Notes under the pieces: model-generated
Database searches by the model: none
What the model saw: only the letters and a program-made list of their open reading frames with translations
Told to the model about the DNA's origin: nothing
NCBI RefSeq assembly: GCF_024362205.1
Contig: NZ_CP101462.1
Location: 1,826,501-1,890,500 of the forward strand
Length of the DNA stretch: 64,000 nt
Source of the DNA: Exiguobacterium aurantiacum
Lineage (GTDB): Bacteria > Bacillota > Bacilli > Exiguobacteriales > Exiguobacteriaceae
Reading direction: 5' to 3'
Shown here: positions 9,117 through 18,901 of the stretch, piece after piece
Layout of the letters: each line of letters starts with the position of its first letter
Numbering within the stretch: the stretch's first letter is position 1
Made by a program: the position numbers and the translations under genes

Positions 9117-10487
9117 TTATAGTATAAATTGGCTCAAGTCTCGATCTTCCGCGATCGATCCGACTTTTTCTTTCACATAAGCCGGTGTGATTTGAACGTG
9201 TGTCTGCGGCATATCGGCCGCCTCGAACGACAAGTCCTCAAGCACGCGCTCCATGATCGTGTACAAGCGGCGGGCCCCGATGTCGTCCGTCTCTCGGTTG
9301 ACGTGCGTGGCGATACGAGCGATCTCTTCGATGGCCGAATGCGTGAACTCGACACTGATCTCCTCAGACTCGAGAAGAGCGGTGTACTGCTTGATGAGTG
9401 CTTGGGACGGCTCGGTCAAGATCTTGACGAAGTCTTCTTCGGTCAAGCTGCCCAATTCGACGCGAATCGGGAACCGACCTTGAAGTTCAGGAATCAAATC
9501 GGACGGTTTGGCCATATGGAACGCGCCGGCGGCGATAAACAGCACGTGGTCCGTCTTGACCGGGCCATACTTCGTCACGACGGTCGACCCTTCGACGATT
9601 GGGAGGATGTCACGTTGGACCCCTTCCCGCGAGACACCAGCATGATCTTGCGACTTCGTCGCAATCTTGTCGATCTCATCGACGAAGATGATGCCCATCT
9701 GCTCACTGCGGCGGACGGCCTCGTCATGAACCTCGTTCATGTCGAGCAAGTTCTCCGCTTCTTCAGCGACGATGAGCGGTCGTGCTTCACGGACTGGCAG
9801 TTTGCGCTTTTTCCGTTTTTTCGGCACGATTTGACCGAGCATGTCTTGGAGATTCGATAGTCCTTCCATGCCTTGTCCTTGGAACAAGTCGACGGTCTGT
9901 TTTTCTTCGAGGTTAACCTCAATCAACCGTTCTTCGAGCTCACCGAGTTCAAGCAAGCGGCGCAATTGCGCGCGATCGGACGACTGTGTGCTCGTCGGTT
10001 CCTCGGTCTTTTGACCTTGACCCCCGAACAGCGCCTCAAACGGATTGGATGCGGTCGGCTCGACCTTGGCTTTCCCTTGCAGGGCGTCGAGGATGCGTTC
10101 GGTCGCTGCGACCTCGGCTTGTTCTTTCACGCCTTCTTTCTTCTCTTCCTTCACGAGACGGACCGAATCCTCGACGAGGTCCCGGACCATCGACTCGACG
10201 TCACGTCCGACGTAACCGACTTCCGTGAACTTCGTAGCTTCGACTTTGACGAACGGTGCACCGACGAGTTTGGCTAACCGTCGTGCGATCTCCGTCTTCC
10301 CGACACCGGTCGGTCCGATCATCAAGATGTTCTTCGGTGTCACTTCATCGCGCAAGTCGGCGCTCAGTTTTTGACGCCGATAGCGATTGCGGAGCGCGAT
10401 CGCGACCGCGCGTTTCGCATCTTTCTGTCCGATGACGAAGCGGTCTAGCTCCGCTACGATTTGGCGTGGTGTCAGTTCACGTTTCAT
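9117..10487 (-). CDS. hslU: HslU (ClpY), ATPase subunit of HslVU protease
   Basis: 456 residues. HslU is the AAA+ unfoldase that feeds substrates into HslV. Walker A is GPTGVGKTE (about residues 54-62), followed by the pore loop [11 protein letters not shown]; Walker B is FVDEIDKIA. The insertion (I) domain, rich in charged residues, occupies about 110-245. The C-terminal tail ends [10 protein letters not shown], which in this family docks into HslV and activates it. The ATG overlaps the hslV stop. Confidence 0.98.
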   Translation of the reverse strand: MKRELTPRQIVAELDRFVIGQKDAKRAVAIALRNRYRRQKLSADLRDEVTPKNILMIGPTGVGKTEIARRLAKLVGAPFVKVEATKFTEVGYVGRDVESMVRDLVEDSVRLVKEEKKEGVKEQAEVAATERILDALQGKAKVEPTASNPFEALFGGQGQKTEEPTSTQSSDRAQLRRLLELGELEERLIEVNLEEKQTVDLFQGQGMEGLSNLQDMLGQIVPKKRKKRKLPVREARPLIVAEEAENLLDMNEVHDEAVRRSEQMGIIFVDEIDKIATKSQDHAGVSREGVQRDILPIVEGSTVVTKYGPVKTDHVLFIAAGAFHMAKPSDLIPELQGRFPIRVELGSLTEEDFVKILTEPSQALIKQYTALLESEEISVEFTHSAIEEIARIATHVNRETDDIGARRLYTIMERVLEDLSFEAADMPQTHVQITPAYVKEKVGSIAEDRDLSQFIL

Positions 10488-11032
10488 TCAGAATCGCCTC
10501 CGATCGTTTCTACGATAACTTGGTCGTTCGTATAGACGCACAACTCCCCGGCAATCTCGAGTGCGGCCCGGGCTATATCTTCAGCCGTTTTTTCCGGCGA
10601 ATGACGCACGAGCGCACGTCCGGCGGCGAGCGCGTAATTGCCGCCCGAACCGATGGCCAAGATGCCGTCGTCCGGCTCGATCACTTCTCCGTTCCCAGAG
10701 ACGAGCAGTAAATGGTCGTTATCCATGACGATCAATAGGGCCTCAAGTTGGCGCAACATCTTATCCCCGCGCCATTCCTTGGCCAGCTCGACGGCTGCAC
10801 GCGGCAAGTTGCCGTTGTACATCTCAAGTTTTGATTCAAACTTTTCGAATAACGTGAACGCATCGGCGACACTGCCGGCAAATCCGGCGACGACTTTGCC
10901 GCCATAAAGACGCCTTACTTTTTTGGCCTTATTTTTCATGATGACGGCGTTCCCGAACGTGACTTGTCCATCTCCGCTCATCGCGCCGTGTCCGTTATGA
11001 CGGACCGCGAAAATCGTGGTTGCATGAAACAT
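10484..11032 (-). CDS. hslV: HslV (ClpQ), peptidase subunit of HslVU protease
   Basis: 182 residues. HslV is the double-ring N-terminal-nucleophile peptidase. The body is typical ([44 protein letters not shown]). The protein begins Met-Phe-His-Ala-Thr-Thr, with an AGGAGG site 7-8 nt before the only plausible ATG, so four residues precede the presumed catalytic Thr5. E. coli has only Met before it; B. subtilis ClpQ has a longer leader with serines. Processing would be needed to free the nucleophile. Confidence 0.97.
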   Translation of the reverse strand: MFHATTIFAVRHNGHGAMSGDGQVTFGNAVIMKNKAKKVRRLYGGKVVAGFAGSVADAFTLFEKFESKLEMYNGNLPRAAVELAKEWRGDKMLRQLEALLIVMDNDHLLLVSGNGEVIEPDDGILAIGSGGNYALAAGRALVRHSPEKTAEDIARAALEIAGELCVYTNDQVIVETIGGDSE

Positions 11033-11043
11033 CTGATGACCTC

Positions 11044-11925
11044 CTACTTTCTCGGATGTGTAGCTTGATAGACCGCTCGCAGACGCTCAGTCGAGACGTG
11101 GGTGTAACGACCCGTCGTCGAGAGCGACTCGTGTCCGAGCAGCTCCTGGACGGCGCGGAGGTCCGCCCCGCGCTCGAGCAGGTCCGTCGCAAAGCTGTGA
11201 CGGAGCGAGTGTGGCGTCAACGGCTTGTGAAGGCCCCCAAGTTTTCGGAGACGCTTCATGACGTAGCGAATTTGGTCCGTTGTCACCCGATTCCCTTTTT
11301 GACTGAGAAATAATGCCGTTTCCTGACTCGTTGCGCACGTTTGCCGCAAGTCTAAGTAACGGTCGAGCGCCTCGATGGCGAACTGTCCGATTGGGATGTA
11401 ACGTTCTTTCTTCCCTTTCCCGACGACGTGGACGAACGCGAGGCCAGTATCGTAGGACGACACGTCCATGCCGCACAACTCGGCGACACGCATGCCTGTC
11501 CCGTACAACATCTCGACAATGGCGACGTCACGGGCGCGCAGGAATGGGTCGTCTTGCCCTTCGGCTGCCTTCAGGAGCTGTTCGACCTCGCTCGGCACGG
11601 CGAACGTCGGTAGCGTCTTGCGACGCTTCGGCGACGTCAGCCCGTGGAACAACGGTTCGCCGCCCGTCTCGCGTGCCACAAATTTCCCGAATTGTTTGAG
11701 GCATGATACTTTTTGGGCGACCGTCGTCGTAGCGGTGTCTGCCTCATAAAGGGCATATAAATAACGCCGCGCCGACTGCACATCATATGGATCTTGATGT
11801 GTCGATTGGCAATAAGCGGCGTACTGGTCGAGCGTCTGCTCGTAAGAGCGTTTCGTATGAGGAGACAGTCGGCGTTCGACTTGGCAATAGCGTAAAAATG
11901 ATTGTTGATCGTCAACGAATCCCAT
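11044..11925 (-). CDS. xerC: XerC/CodV tyrosine recombinase
   Basis: 293 residues. Site-specific recombinase that resolves chromosome dimers at dif together with XerD. An N-terminal SAM-like core-binding domain (about 1-90) precedes the catalytic domain with the Arg in GTGMRVAEL, the HSLRHSFAT box, and [14 protein letters not shown] containing the nucleophilic Tyr. In Bacillales this copy (CodV) heads the codY operon, as here. GGGAGG precedes the ATG. Confidence 0.96.
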   Translation of the reverse strand: MGFVDDQQSFLRYCQVERRLSPHTKRSYEQTLDQYAAYCQSTHQDPYDVQSARRYLYALYEADTATTTVAQKVSCLKQFGKFVARETGGEPLFHGLTSPKRRKTLPTFAVPSEVEQLLKAAEGQDDPFLRARDVAIVEMLYGTGMRVAELCGMDVSSYDTGLAFVHVVGKGKKERYIPIGQFAIEALDRYLDLRQTCATSQETALFLSQKGNRVTTDQIRYVMKRLRKLGGLHKPLTPHSLRHSFATDLLERGADLRAVQELLGHESLSTTGRYTHVSTERLRAVYQATHPRK

Positions 11926-11980
11926 CCTCTCGCCTCCCGGTTTTCAGCTTAAAAACGCATGTTCCCGTCAAATCGAAATT

Positions 11981-12009
11981 AGCATAGCATACACAGTCAG
12001 AGGTGACAA
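11981..12009 (-). promoter_or_regulatory. Sigma-A promoter of xerC-hslVU-codY
   Basis: On the minus strand, TTGTCA (12004-12009) and TATGCT (11981-11986) are 17 nt apart and lie about 60 bp before the xerC ATG. A CodY-box sequence lies just upstream at 12023-12037. Confidence 0.7.
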
Positions 12010-12022
12010 TAGATACCTCTTC

Positions 12023-12037
12023 AATAATCTGAAAATT
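12023..12037 (-). promoter_or_regulatory. Candidate CodY box upstream of the codY operon
   Basis: The minus strand reads AATTTTCAGATTATT, 13 of 15 matches to the CodY consensus AATTTTCWGAAAATT. An overlapping, shifted match of 11/15 runs into 12033-12047. It ends 14 bp upstream of the -35 hexamer of the xerC promoter. This would place autoregulation of the codY operon under CodY itself. Binding is inferred from the motif only. Confidence 0.65.
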
Positions 12038-12080
12038 TTCAAAGTGTTGTACAAATTACACAATTGAAATTTAGATTCAT

Positions 12081-12108
12081 AAAAAAGGAGCCAAAAAATG
12101 GCTCCTTT
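12081..12108 (-). terminator. trmFO: Intrinsic terminator after trmFO
   Basis: Nine-bp arms AAAGGAGCC/GGCTCCTTT at 12084-12092 and 12100-12108, followed on the minus strand by a T run. It starts directly after the trmFO stop codon. Confidence 0.9.
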
Positions 12109-12111
12109 CCC

Positions 12112-13419
12112 TTAAATCTCTTTATACTGTTGAATCGTTTCGAGGGCGCGGTTCGCGTAGCGCTCGTAACGTTCTTGTTTCTTCATCTTCTTCGGGGCAT
12201 CTTCAAGCGATGGCACGAGACCGAAGTTCGCGTTCATCGGTTGGAAGTGCTTGCCGTCCGTCGTCGTGATGTAGTGCGCCATCGAACCGAGCATCGTCTC
12301 CCGGGGGAGGACGACGAGTTCTTCATCCGCGATCAGCTTCGCCGCGTTGATCCCGGCGAGGAGTCCGGATGCCGCTGACTCGACATAGCCTTCGACCCCG
12401 GTCATTTGACCGGCGAAGAACAACGTGTCGCGTGTGCGGGCCTGGTACGTCGGTTTCAATAGGCTCGGCGAGTTGATGAACGTGTTCCGGTGCATGACAC
12501 CGTAGCGCACAATCTCGGCGTTCTCGAGACCTGGGATGAGTTGAAGGATCCGTTTCTGTTCGCCCCATTTGAGGTGCGTCTGGAAACCGACCAAGTTGTA
12601 GAGCGTGCCGGCCGAGTTATCTTGCCGCAATTGCACGACCGCGTGTGGGCGTTTGCCCGTCTTCGGATCTTCGAGGCCAACCGGTTTCATCGGTCCGAAC
12701 AAGAGCGTCTTCTTACCGCGTTGGGCGAGGACTTCAAACGGCATGCAGCCTTCGAAGTAAATCTCTTTCTCGAACTCTTTGAGCGGGACGACTTCTGCTT
12801 TGACAAGTTCGTCATAGAACAAGTCGAACTCTTCTTCCGTCATCGGACAGTTGAGGTACGCCGCCTCACCTTTATCGTAACGTGATTTCAAATAGACCTT
12901 GTCCCGGTCGATCGTCTCGCCGTCCAAAATCGGCGCCGCGGCGTCGTAGAAGTAAAGGTAATCTTCACCTGTGAACGCTTTGAGCGAAGCCGAGAGGTCC
13001 GGTGACGTGAGCGGACCGGTCGCCATGATGACGATCCCGTCCGGAATCGCCGTGATCTCTTCGTTGTGCACGGTCACGTTCGGATGGTTCTTCAACGTGT
13101 CCGTCACGAATCCGGCGAAGTCATGACGGTCGACGGCAAGAGCGCCGCCGGCCGGTACACTTGCCGTGTCGGCCGCTTTCAAGATGAGCGAATCAAGCGT
13201 GCGCATCTCTTCTTTCAAGACACCGACCGCGTTTTGGAGCCCGTTCGCTCGTAGCGAGTTCGAGCAGACCAGTTCGGCGAATTGGTCCGTATGGTGTGCC
13301 GGTGTCTTTCGGACCGGTCTCATTTCATACAAATCGACTTGAATTCCGCGTTTCGCGAGTTGCCAAGCCGCCTCGGAGCCGGCGAGGCCCGCTCCGATCA
13401 CAGTTACACGTTGCTGCAA
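12112..13419 (-). CDS. trmFO: TrmFO, folate-dependent tRNA m5U54 methyltransferase
   Basis: 435 residues from a TTG at 13419, placed 7-8 nt after AGAGGAGG; this equals the B. subtilis length. A longer frame to 13470 would overlap topA and has no family resemblance. TrmFO makes ribothymidine 54 in the tRNA T-loop with methylene-tetrahydrofolate and FADH2. The N-terminus has the FAD dinucleotide motif [11 protein letters not shown], then [11 protein letters not shown] with a conserved Cys and, toward the end, [16 protein letters not shown]. It follows topA in the order dprA-topA-trmFO-xerC. Confidence 0.97.
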   Translation of the reverse strand: MQQRVTVIGAGLAGSEAAWQLAKRGIQVDLYEMRPVRKTPAHHTDQFAELVCSNSLRANGLQNAVGVLKEEMRTLDSLILKAADTASVPAGGALAVDRHDFAGFVTDTLKNHPNVTVHNEEITAIPDGIVIMATGPLTSPDLSASLKAFTGEDYLYFYDAAAPILDGETIDRDKVYLKSRYDKGEAAYLNCPMTEEEFDLFYDELVKAEVVPLKEFEKEIYFEGCMPFEVLAQRGKKTLLFGPMKPVGLEDPKTGKRPHAVVQLRQDNSAGTLYNLVGFQTHLKWGEQKRILQLIPGLENAEIVRYGVMHRNTFINSPSLLKPTYQARTRDTLFFAGQMTGVEGYVESAASGLLAGINAAKLIADEELVVLPRETMLGSMAHYITTTDGKHFQPMNANFGLVPSLEDAPKKMKKQERYERYANRALETIQQYKEI

Positions 13420-13421
13420 AG

Positions 13422-15518
13422 TTAATCCTCCTCTAACTGATGTACCTCGGCATGGGTACAGTTCGTACATTGATATTTCACGCCGTCTTTGATTTTTTTC
13501 TCGACCATCATCTTACCACATTCCGGACACGGTTTCGCGACCGGCTTGTCCCATGAGACGAACTCACAGTCTGGATAGTTCGAACAGCCGTAGAACAGAC
13601 GACCTTTTTTACTGCGTCTTTCGACGACTTGTCCGTCTTTGCAGCTCGGACATGGGACGCCGATCTCGACTTGTACCGGTTTCGTGTTCGTACAGTTCGG
13701 GAAGTTCGAGCACGCCATGAATTTACCGTAGCGGCCCATCTTGATGACCATCGGCGCACCGCATACTTCACAGTCGATGCCGGCCGGTTCGTCTTTCACT
13801 TCGATCTTCTCGATCTCAGACTCGGCCCGCTTCAATCGTTTCTCGAAACTGCGATAGATTGGGGCAACGACGTCGGTCCAAGCGACTTCCTCGTTCTCAA
13901 TCGAGTCGAGGAGCGTCTCCATGTCGGCCGTGAATTGCACGGTGATGAAATCGTTGAAGTACTCATCGATCATCTCGATGACGAGTTCACCGAGCTCCGT
14001 CGGGACGAACTTCTTCTCTTCGAGGACGACGTAACCACGTTTTTGAATCGTATCGAGCGTCGGCGCATACGTCGACGGACGACCGATCCCGAGCTCTTCC
14101 ATCGCCCGGACGAGTCGTGCCTCGCTATAACGCGGTGGCGGTTGTGTGAAGTGCTGTTTCGGTTCGATCGTGTCGAATTTGACGAGGTCGTCGACTTCGA
14201 GCGGTGGCAGCAACCCTTCTTTTTCTGGGTTCGTCTCTTCGATATCATCATCTTTCGATTCGATATACACTTTCATGAAACCAGGGAATTTGACGGTCGA
14301 CCCGTTGGCACGGAAAATCATGCCGTTCGACTCGACGTCGATTTTCACCGTATCGAGGATGGCCGGCGCCATTTGGCTCGCGACGAGACGTTCCCAGATC
14401 AACTTGTACAGTCGGAGCTGGTCACGTGACAAGTACGCTTTCACCGAGGCCGGGTCACGTAACGCCGACGTCGGACGAATCGCTTCGTGGGCGTCCTGGG
14501 CGTTCGCCGCCTTCTTCTCTTTTTGCTTCTGCAATGCGACGTACTCTTCACCGAACGTGGACTCGATATACGATTTCGCTTCTTCTTTCGCCAAATCCGA
14601 GATTCGCGTCGAATCGGTACGCATGTAGGTGATCAAACCGACGGTACCTTCTTTTTTACCGAGGTCGATCCCTTCGTAAAGCTGTTGCGCGAGCATCATC
14701 GTCTTCTTGGCACGGAAATTTAGCTTACGGGCCGCATCCTGTTGGAGCGAACTCGTCGTAAACGGGAGCGAGGCGTTCCGCTTCCGCTCTTTCTTCGTGA
14801 CGTCGATGACTTTGAACGAGTCGTCGATCGCTTTGAGCACCGCGTCGGCGTCAGCCTCGCTCTTGAGCTCCAGTTTCTTCCCGTCTTTTCCATAAAACGA
14901 TGTCTCGAACAATTCGCCTTCATGGTTGAGCGTGAGTTTGATCGTCCAATACTCTTCTGGGTCGAAGGCATTGATTTCCCGCTCCCGGTCGATAATCATT
15001 TTGACGGCTACCGATTGGACGCGTCCGGCCGATAAGCCTTTTTTGACTTTCTTCCATAATAATGGGCTCATCCCGTATCCGACGAGACGATCCAAAATCC
15101 GTCGTGCCTGCTGGGCGTCGACGAGATCGTGATTGATTTTACGTGGGTGTTTGAATGACTCCTTGATCGCATCTTTCGTGATCTCGTTAAAGACGACCCG
15201 ACATTCTGTCGTTTCGTCGACACCGAGGGCACGCGCTAAATGCCAAGCGATCGCTTCCCCTTCGCGATCCGGGTCAGCCGCGAGAAAGATTTTCGTCGCT
15301 TTTTTGGCTGCCGTCTTCAATTCTTTCAAAACGGGACCTTTTCCACGAATCGTAATGTACTTCGGTTCAAAGTCATGTTCTACGTCGACACCGAGTTGAC
15401 TCTTCGGTAAGTCGATGACGTGTCCCATTGATGCTTTGACCGTGTAATTCGATCCTAAATAACGTTTAATTGTTTTTGCTTTCGCCGGTGATTCGACGAT
15501 CACCAAATATTTTGCCAT
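13422..15518 (-). CDS. topA: TopA, DNA topoisomerase I
   Basis: 698 residues. Type IA topoisomerase that relaxes negative supercoils. The TOPRIM domain starts the protein ([17 protein letters not shown]) with [15 protein letters not shown] as the acidic triad. The catalytic Tyr lies in [14 protein letters not shown]. The C-terminus carries three four-cysteine zinc ribbons (about residues 575-690), each with paired Cys. It has its own strong promoter inside the end of dprA, and a GGGGAG ribosome site. Confidence 0.98.
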   Translation of the reverse strand: MAKYLVIVESPAKAKTIKRYLGSNYTVKASMGHVIDLPKSQLGVDVEHDFEPKYITIRGKGPVLKELKTAAKKATKIFLAADPDREGEAIAWHLARALGVDETTECRVVFNEITKDAIKESFKHPRKINHDLVDAQQARRILDRLVGYGMSPLLWKKVKKGLSAGRVQSVAVKMIIDREREINAFDPEEYWTIKLTLNHEGELFETSFYGKDGKKLELKSEADADAVLKAIDDSFKVIDVTKKERKRNASLPFTTSSLQQDAARKLNFRAKKTMMLAQQLYEGIDLGKKEGTVGLITYMRTDSTRISDLAKEEAKSYIESTFGEEYVALQKQKEKKAANAQDAHEAIRPTSALRDPASVKAYLSRDQLRLYKLIWERLVASQMAPAILDTVKIDVESNGMIFRANGSTVKFPGFMKVYIESKDDDIEETNPEKEGLLPPLEVDDLVKFDTIEPKQHFTQPPPRYSEARLVRAMEELGIGRPSTYAPTLDTIQKRGYVVLEEKKFVPTELGELVIEMIDEYFNDFITVQFTADMETLLDSIENEEVAWTDVVAPIYRSFEKRLKRAESEIEKIEVKDEPAGIDCEVCGAPMVIKMGRYGKFMACSNFPNCTNTKPVQVEIGVPCPSCKDGQVVERRSKKGRLFYGCSNYPDCEFVSWDKPVAKPCPECGKMMVEKKIKDGVKYQCTNCTHAEVHQLEED

Positions 15519-15557
15519 ACATCTGCTCCCCTTTTAGAGGTCATTTAAATCCCTACC

Positions 15558-15587
15558 ATAATATTCATGTTGTCGTTGGTTTGTCAA
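15558..15587 (-). promoter_or_regulatory. topA: Sigma-A promoter of topA
   Basis: Minus strand TTGACA (15582-15587) and TATTAT (15558-15563) with 18-nt spacing. The -35 box overlaps the dprA stop codon, so topA-trmFO can be transcribed independently of sucCD-dprA. Confidence 0.75.
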
Positions 15588-16375
15588 CGTCCAATCCTTG
15601 AACGCATTAGAATTTGGTCGGAATTCGTCAATGGAATCGCTCCATCCTCAATCAATCGGTTCGGTCCTTCCGCGAGCGGATCGAGCGGGCTTCCCGGCAC
15701 CGCAAACACCGTCTTTCCTTGCTCGAGCGCATGTCCGACCGTATTCATCGTCCCGCTCTTCTGACGGGCCTGAATGACGACGAGCTGGTCGCCGAGTCCG
15801 CTGACGAGACGATTTCGTTCTAAAAATTGAAATTTTTTGACAGGTGTTTCCGGTGGGTATTCGGTGAGAAGTAACCCGTGCCTCGAGATCTGTTCGAACA
15901 GTGGCTGATGGGCATGAGGATACATGTGCGAAAAACCGGCCCCGAGGATGGCGATCGTCGGGCAGTGGTGCCGCAGCGACAGCTCGTGAACGAGCCCGTC
16001 AATGCCGAGTGCCCCGCCCGATACCGATACAGTTTCTTCTATTAAAGGGCGGAAATGTTCGACGAGTCGATGGCTGATCCGGTTCAATTCACGACTTCCG
16101 ACCAAAGCGGTCGTTTGTTGTTGTAGTACCTCTAAATCGCCTCGGTAAAACAAACAATACGGAGGATTCGGGATGTCGAGCAAAGCGCGCGGGAATGCTT
16201 CGTCTTCCCACGTCAAAAAACGGTCGTACGTGACCGTTGAACGAAGCGCCCGTTTCGCCTTGTGCCAGACGTTCGGATGGAACTGATGGGAGCTCAAACC
16301 AGGATGAGACAAGTAATGATGGACGAACTCGACCGGCAGCCGTTCAGCCGCGAATCGAGCAATTGTTTGATTCAT
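15584..16375 (-). CDS. dprA: DprA/Smf, single-stranded DNA-processing protein
   Basis: 263 residues from the ATG at 16375, 6 nt after GAGGTG. DprA loads RecA on incoming single-stranded DNA during natural transformation. The Rossmann-type core shows VGSRELNRIS, SGGALGIDGLVHEL, ERNRLVSGLGDQLVVIQA and VFAVPGSPLDPLAEGPNRLI. The loop usually written SG-A-[KR]-GID has Leu in place of the basic residue here. It sits after sucD as in B. subtilis, where smf follows sucCD. Confidence 0.93.
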   Translation of the reverse strand: MNQTIARFAAERLPVEFVHHYLSHPGLSSHQFHPNVWHKAKRALRSTVTYDRFLTWEDEAFPRALLDIPNPPYCLFYRGDLEVLQQQTTALVGSRELNRISHRLVEHFRPLIEETVSVSGGALGIDGLVHELSLRHHCPTIAILGAGFSHMYPHAHQPLFEQISRHGLLLTEYPPETPVKKFQFLERNRLVSGLGDQLVVIQARQKSGTMNTVGHALEQGKTVFAVPGSPLDPLAEGPNRLIEDGAIPLTNSDQILMRSRIGR

Positions 16376-16388
16376 CACAATCACCTCT

Positions 16389-16420
16389 AAAAAAATGAGG
16401 GATGGCGCGCATCCCTCATT
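16389..16420 (-). terminator. sucD: Intrinsic terminator after sucD
   Basis: Eleven-bp hairpin with arms at 16394-16404 and 16410-16420, followed on the minus strand by five or more T residues. It lies just past the sucD stop and immediately upstream of the dprA ribosome site, so dprA depends on readthrough or a promoter not seen. Confidence 0.85.
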
Positions 16421-16429
16421 CCGAATGGT

Positions 16430-17347
16430 TTACGTGGTCGGTTGGCCCGTCACGCAAGCTTCATACAAACCTTCTTGCTTCAACACGCGGATGAGTGTCT
16501 CCCCGATGACGGCTGGCGTCTCGGCGACTTCAATCCCGTTGGCGTTCAATGTCTTGATTTTCTCGGCAGCCGTTCCTTTTCCGCCCGAGATGATGGCACC
16601 GGCATGGCCCATCCGTTTCCCTTCAGGAGCCGTTTGACCACCGATGAAGCCGATGACCGGCTTCGTCATGTTCGCTTTCACCCATTCAGCGGCTTCCTCT
16701 TCAGCCGTTCCGCCGATTTCACCGATCATGATGACCGCTTTCGTGTCCTCATCGTCGTTGAACGCTTGAAGCGTGTCGATGAAGTTCGTCCCGTTGACCG
16801 GGTCGCCACCGATTCCGACCGCCGTCGATTGACCGATCCCGGCCGTCGTCAACTGATGGACCGCCTCGTACGTGAGCGTCCCTGAACGCGAGACGATGCC
16901 CACGTGGCCTTTTGTATGGATGTAACCAGGCATGATGCCAAGTTTCGCTTCCCCTGGTGTGATGATCCCCGGGCAGTTCGGTCCGATGAGACGGGCCGGT
17001 TTGTCCTCGAGGTAACGCTTCACTTGAATCATGTCGATGACCGGGATGCCTTCTGTGATACAGATGATGAGTTCAATCCCGCTATCGGCCGCCTCCATGA
17101 TCGAATCCGCCGCGAAGGCCGGTGGTACGTAGATGATTGACGCATTCGCGCCTGTCGCTTCGACGGCCTCGGACACCGTGTTGAAGACCGGTACGCCGTC
17201 AAGGACAGTCGTGCCACCTTTACCAGGCGTCACCCCTCCGACCAACTTCGTGTTATAAGCCAACATCTGTTCGCCGTGGAACAGACCTTGTTTCCCCGTG
17301 ATCCCTTGAATGATCACTTTTGTATCTTGATTTGCCCAAATACTCAT
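16430..17347 (-). CDS. sucD: Succinyl-CoA synthetase alpha subunit
   Basis: 305 residues. Catalyses, with SucC, succinyl-CoA + NDP + Pi to succinate + NTP in the TCA cycle. The CoA-binding domain has [10 protein letters not shown] and the GGVTPGKGG loop; the ligase domain has [14 protein letters not shown] and the phosphohistidine region GHAGAIISG with the active His. It follows sucC by 12 bp. Confidence 0.98.
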   Translation of the reverse strand: MSIWANQDTKVIIQGITGKQGLFHGEQMLAYNTKLVGGVTPGKGGTTVLDGVPVFNTVSEAVEATGANASIIYVPPAFAADSIMEAADSGIELIICITEGIPVIDMIQVKRYLEDKPARLIGPNCPGIITPGEAKLGIMPGYIHTKGHVGIVSRSGTLTYEAVHQLTTAGIGQSTAVGIGGDPVNGTNFIDTLQAFNDDEDTKAVIMIGEIGGTAEEEAAEWVKANMTKPVIGFIGGQTAPEGKRMGHAGAIISGGKGTAAEKIKTLNANGIEVAETPAVIGETLIRVLKQEGLYEACVTGQPTT

Positions 17348-17359
17348 GTCGTTTCCCCC

Positions 17360-18520
17360 TTATCGAACGAGTGCCGCGATTTTTTCTGCACCGTCAGCCA
17401 TCGAGCTCGCCGAAGTGATCGCAAGTCCAGATTCATCGAGAATGCGTCGTCCCGCATCCACGTTTGTACCTTCTAAACGGACGACGAGTGGTAAATCGAG
17501 ACCGATTTCTTTCGTCGCCGCGACGATACCTTCAGCGATGATGTCACACTTCATGATGCCACCGAAGATGTTGACGAAGATTCCTTTGACTTGGTCGTCT
17601 GACAAAATCAATTTGAACGCTTCCGTTACTTTTTCTTTCGTCGCACCGCCGCCTACATCGAGGAAGTTAGCGGGTTCGGCGCCATAATGCTTGATGATAT
17701 CCATCGTCGCCATGGCAAGGCCGGCACCGTTGACGAGGCAACCGATGTTGCCATCGAGCGCGATGTAGCTGAGGTCGTGTTTTGACGCCTCGACTTCACG
17801 CGGGTCTTCTTCTGTCGTATCGCGAAGATCGACGATATCCGTATGACGATAAAGCGCGTTGCTGTCGAAGTTGAGCTTCGCATCGAGCGCGATGACGTTT
17901 CCGTCTTTCGTCGTGACGAGCGGGTTGATTTCCGCGATCGTGCAATCCGTCTCGACATACACTTTGTACAGCTTCATGACCATGTCACTGAATTTGTTGA
18001 CGAGTTTTGTCGGCACTTCCATCTTGAAAGCAAGTCGGCGCGCTTGGAACGGACGAAGTCCGACGACCGGGTCGACGACTTCTTTATGAATCTTTTCAGG
18101 TGTATGTTCAGCGACTTCTTCGATGTCCATACCGCCCTCTGATGAACCCATGATGACAATTCGGCCGATCGAACGGTCAAGCACAAGTCCTAAGTAAAAT
18201 TCCTGGTCAATCGCAGAACCTTCTTCGATGTAAAGGCGTTGCACGACTTTTCCTTCAGGTCCAGTCTGATGCGTGACGAGCGTCTTGCCGAGAATCTCTG
18301 ACGCGTACTGTTTGACTTCCTCATCCGTCTTCGCAAGTTTGACACCGCCGGCTTTCCCGCGGCCCCCTGCGTGGATCTGAGCTTTGACAACTTTTAGTTC
18401 ACCGTCTAGCTTGGCGGCGGCTGAGACTGCTTCTTCAACCGTGAACGCCGGATAGCCCGTAGGTACGGCCACTCCGAACGCCCGAAGCAATTCTTTCGCC
18501 TGATACTCATGGATATTCAT
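17360..18520 (-). CDS. sucC: Succinyl-CoA synthetase beta subunit
   Basis: 386 residues, family length. The N-terminal ATP-grasp domain opens with [17 protein letters not shown] and has the glycine loop [17 protein letters not shown]. The C-terminal ligase domain includes [11 protein letters not shown] and [14 protein letters not shown]. First gene of sucCD; the promoter carries a catabolite-response element. Confidence 0.98.
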   Translation of the reverse strand: MNIHEYQAKELLRAFGVAVPTGYPAFTVEEAVSAAAKLDGELKVVKAQIHAGGRGKAGGVKLAKTDEEVKQYASEILGKTLVTHQTGPEGKVVQRLYIEEGSAIDQEFYLGLVLDRSIGRIVIMGSSEGGMDIEEVAEHTPEKIHKEVVDPVVGLRPFQARRLAFKMEVPTKLVNKFSDMVMKLYKVYVETDCTIAEINPLVTTKDGNVIALDAKLNFDSNALYRHTDIVDLRDTTEEDPREVEASKHDLSYIALDGNIGCLVNGAGLAMATMDIIKHYGAEPANFLDVGGGATKEKVTEAFKLILSDDQVKGIFVNIFGGIMKCDIIAEGIVAATKEIGLDLPLVVRLEGTNVDAGRRILDESGLAITSASSMADGAEKIAALVR

Positions 18521-18559
18521 TTCGTTTCCCCCTTAGTCCCCTTTAATATCGGCATGTCT

Positions 18560-18589
18560 ATTGTAACGAAAAACTGAAAGCGCTGTCTA
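18560..18589 (-). promoter_or_regulatory. sucC: Sigma-A promoter of sucCD
   Basis: Minus strand TAGACA (18584-18589) and TACAAT (18560-18565), 18-nt spacing, about 40 bp before the sucC ATG. Overlapped by a cre-like site. Confidence 0.7.
18575..18588. promoter_or_regulatory. Candidate CcpA cre site over the sucCD promoter
   Basis: Plus strand TGAAAGCGCTGTCT matches the cre pattern TGWAANCGNTNWCA at 13 of 14 positions. It covers the -35 hexamer and part of the spacer, a position where CcpA would block RNA polymerase. Carbon catabolite control of TCA genes is established in Bacillales; binding here is inferred. Confidence 0.65.
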
Positions 18590-18631
18590 TCGTTCTTGCT
18601 TTAAGTTTTCATCTTTTTTTCACATCTACCC

Positions 18632-18901
18632 CTAGACATCCTCGATTTTTCCTTGTTCCATCTGATAAAGAAACACGAAAAGCTCGGCGATCACCTGATA
18701 CAGGTCGTCCGGAATCTGCTCTTCAATCTGCAGGGCGGACAAAAGCGACAACAAGGCCGGGTCCTCATGAATCGGAACCCCGTTCGCTTGGGCGAGGGCG
18801 AGCATGCGCTCGGCGACGAGTCCGCCGCCTTTGGCGACGACGCGTGGAGACTCCATCGATTGCTCATAGGACAAGGCGATGGCTTGTTTGCGATCGGTCA
18901 T
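18632..18901 (-). CDS. FlhB C-terminal-domain homologue (YlqH-like)
   Basis: 89 residues resembling only the cytoplasmic C-terminal fragment of the export-gate protein FlhB (SPRVVAKGGGLVAERM, GVPIHEDPALLSLL, EIPDDLYQVIAELFVFLY). The membrane part and the NPTH autocleavage motif are absent: the protein starts about where cleaved FlhB-CC starts. B. subtilis has such a gene (ylqH) at the same place. The ATG overlaps the end of the FliK-like gene, which suggests that the two work together. Function is not established. Confidence 0.8.
   Translation of the reverse strand: MTDRKQAIALSYEQSMESPRVVAKGGGLVAERMLALAQANGVPIHEDPALLSLLSALQIEEQIPDDLYQVIAELFVFLYQMEQGKIEDV

Noticed and set aside
13420-13470. 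Longer trmFO start overlapping topA
   Set aside because: The TTG at 13419 has an AGAGGAGG site and gives the family length; the extension has no similarity.
13629-14429. Long plus-strand open frame (266 codons) opposite topA
   Set aside because: It is an antisense shadow of topA: no ribosome site, unnatural composition (rich in Arg, Asp, Phe, His), and the minus-strand frame is a clear topoisomerase. The same applies to other long plus-strand frames opposite hslU, fliH, ftsY, fliF and the def-fmt gene.
15584-16375. DprA as a degenerate pseudogene because of the SGGALGID loop
   Set aside because: The frame is intact, the other DprA motifs are present, and one substitution in the loop is not evidence of decay.
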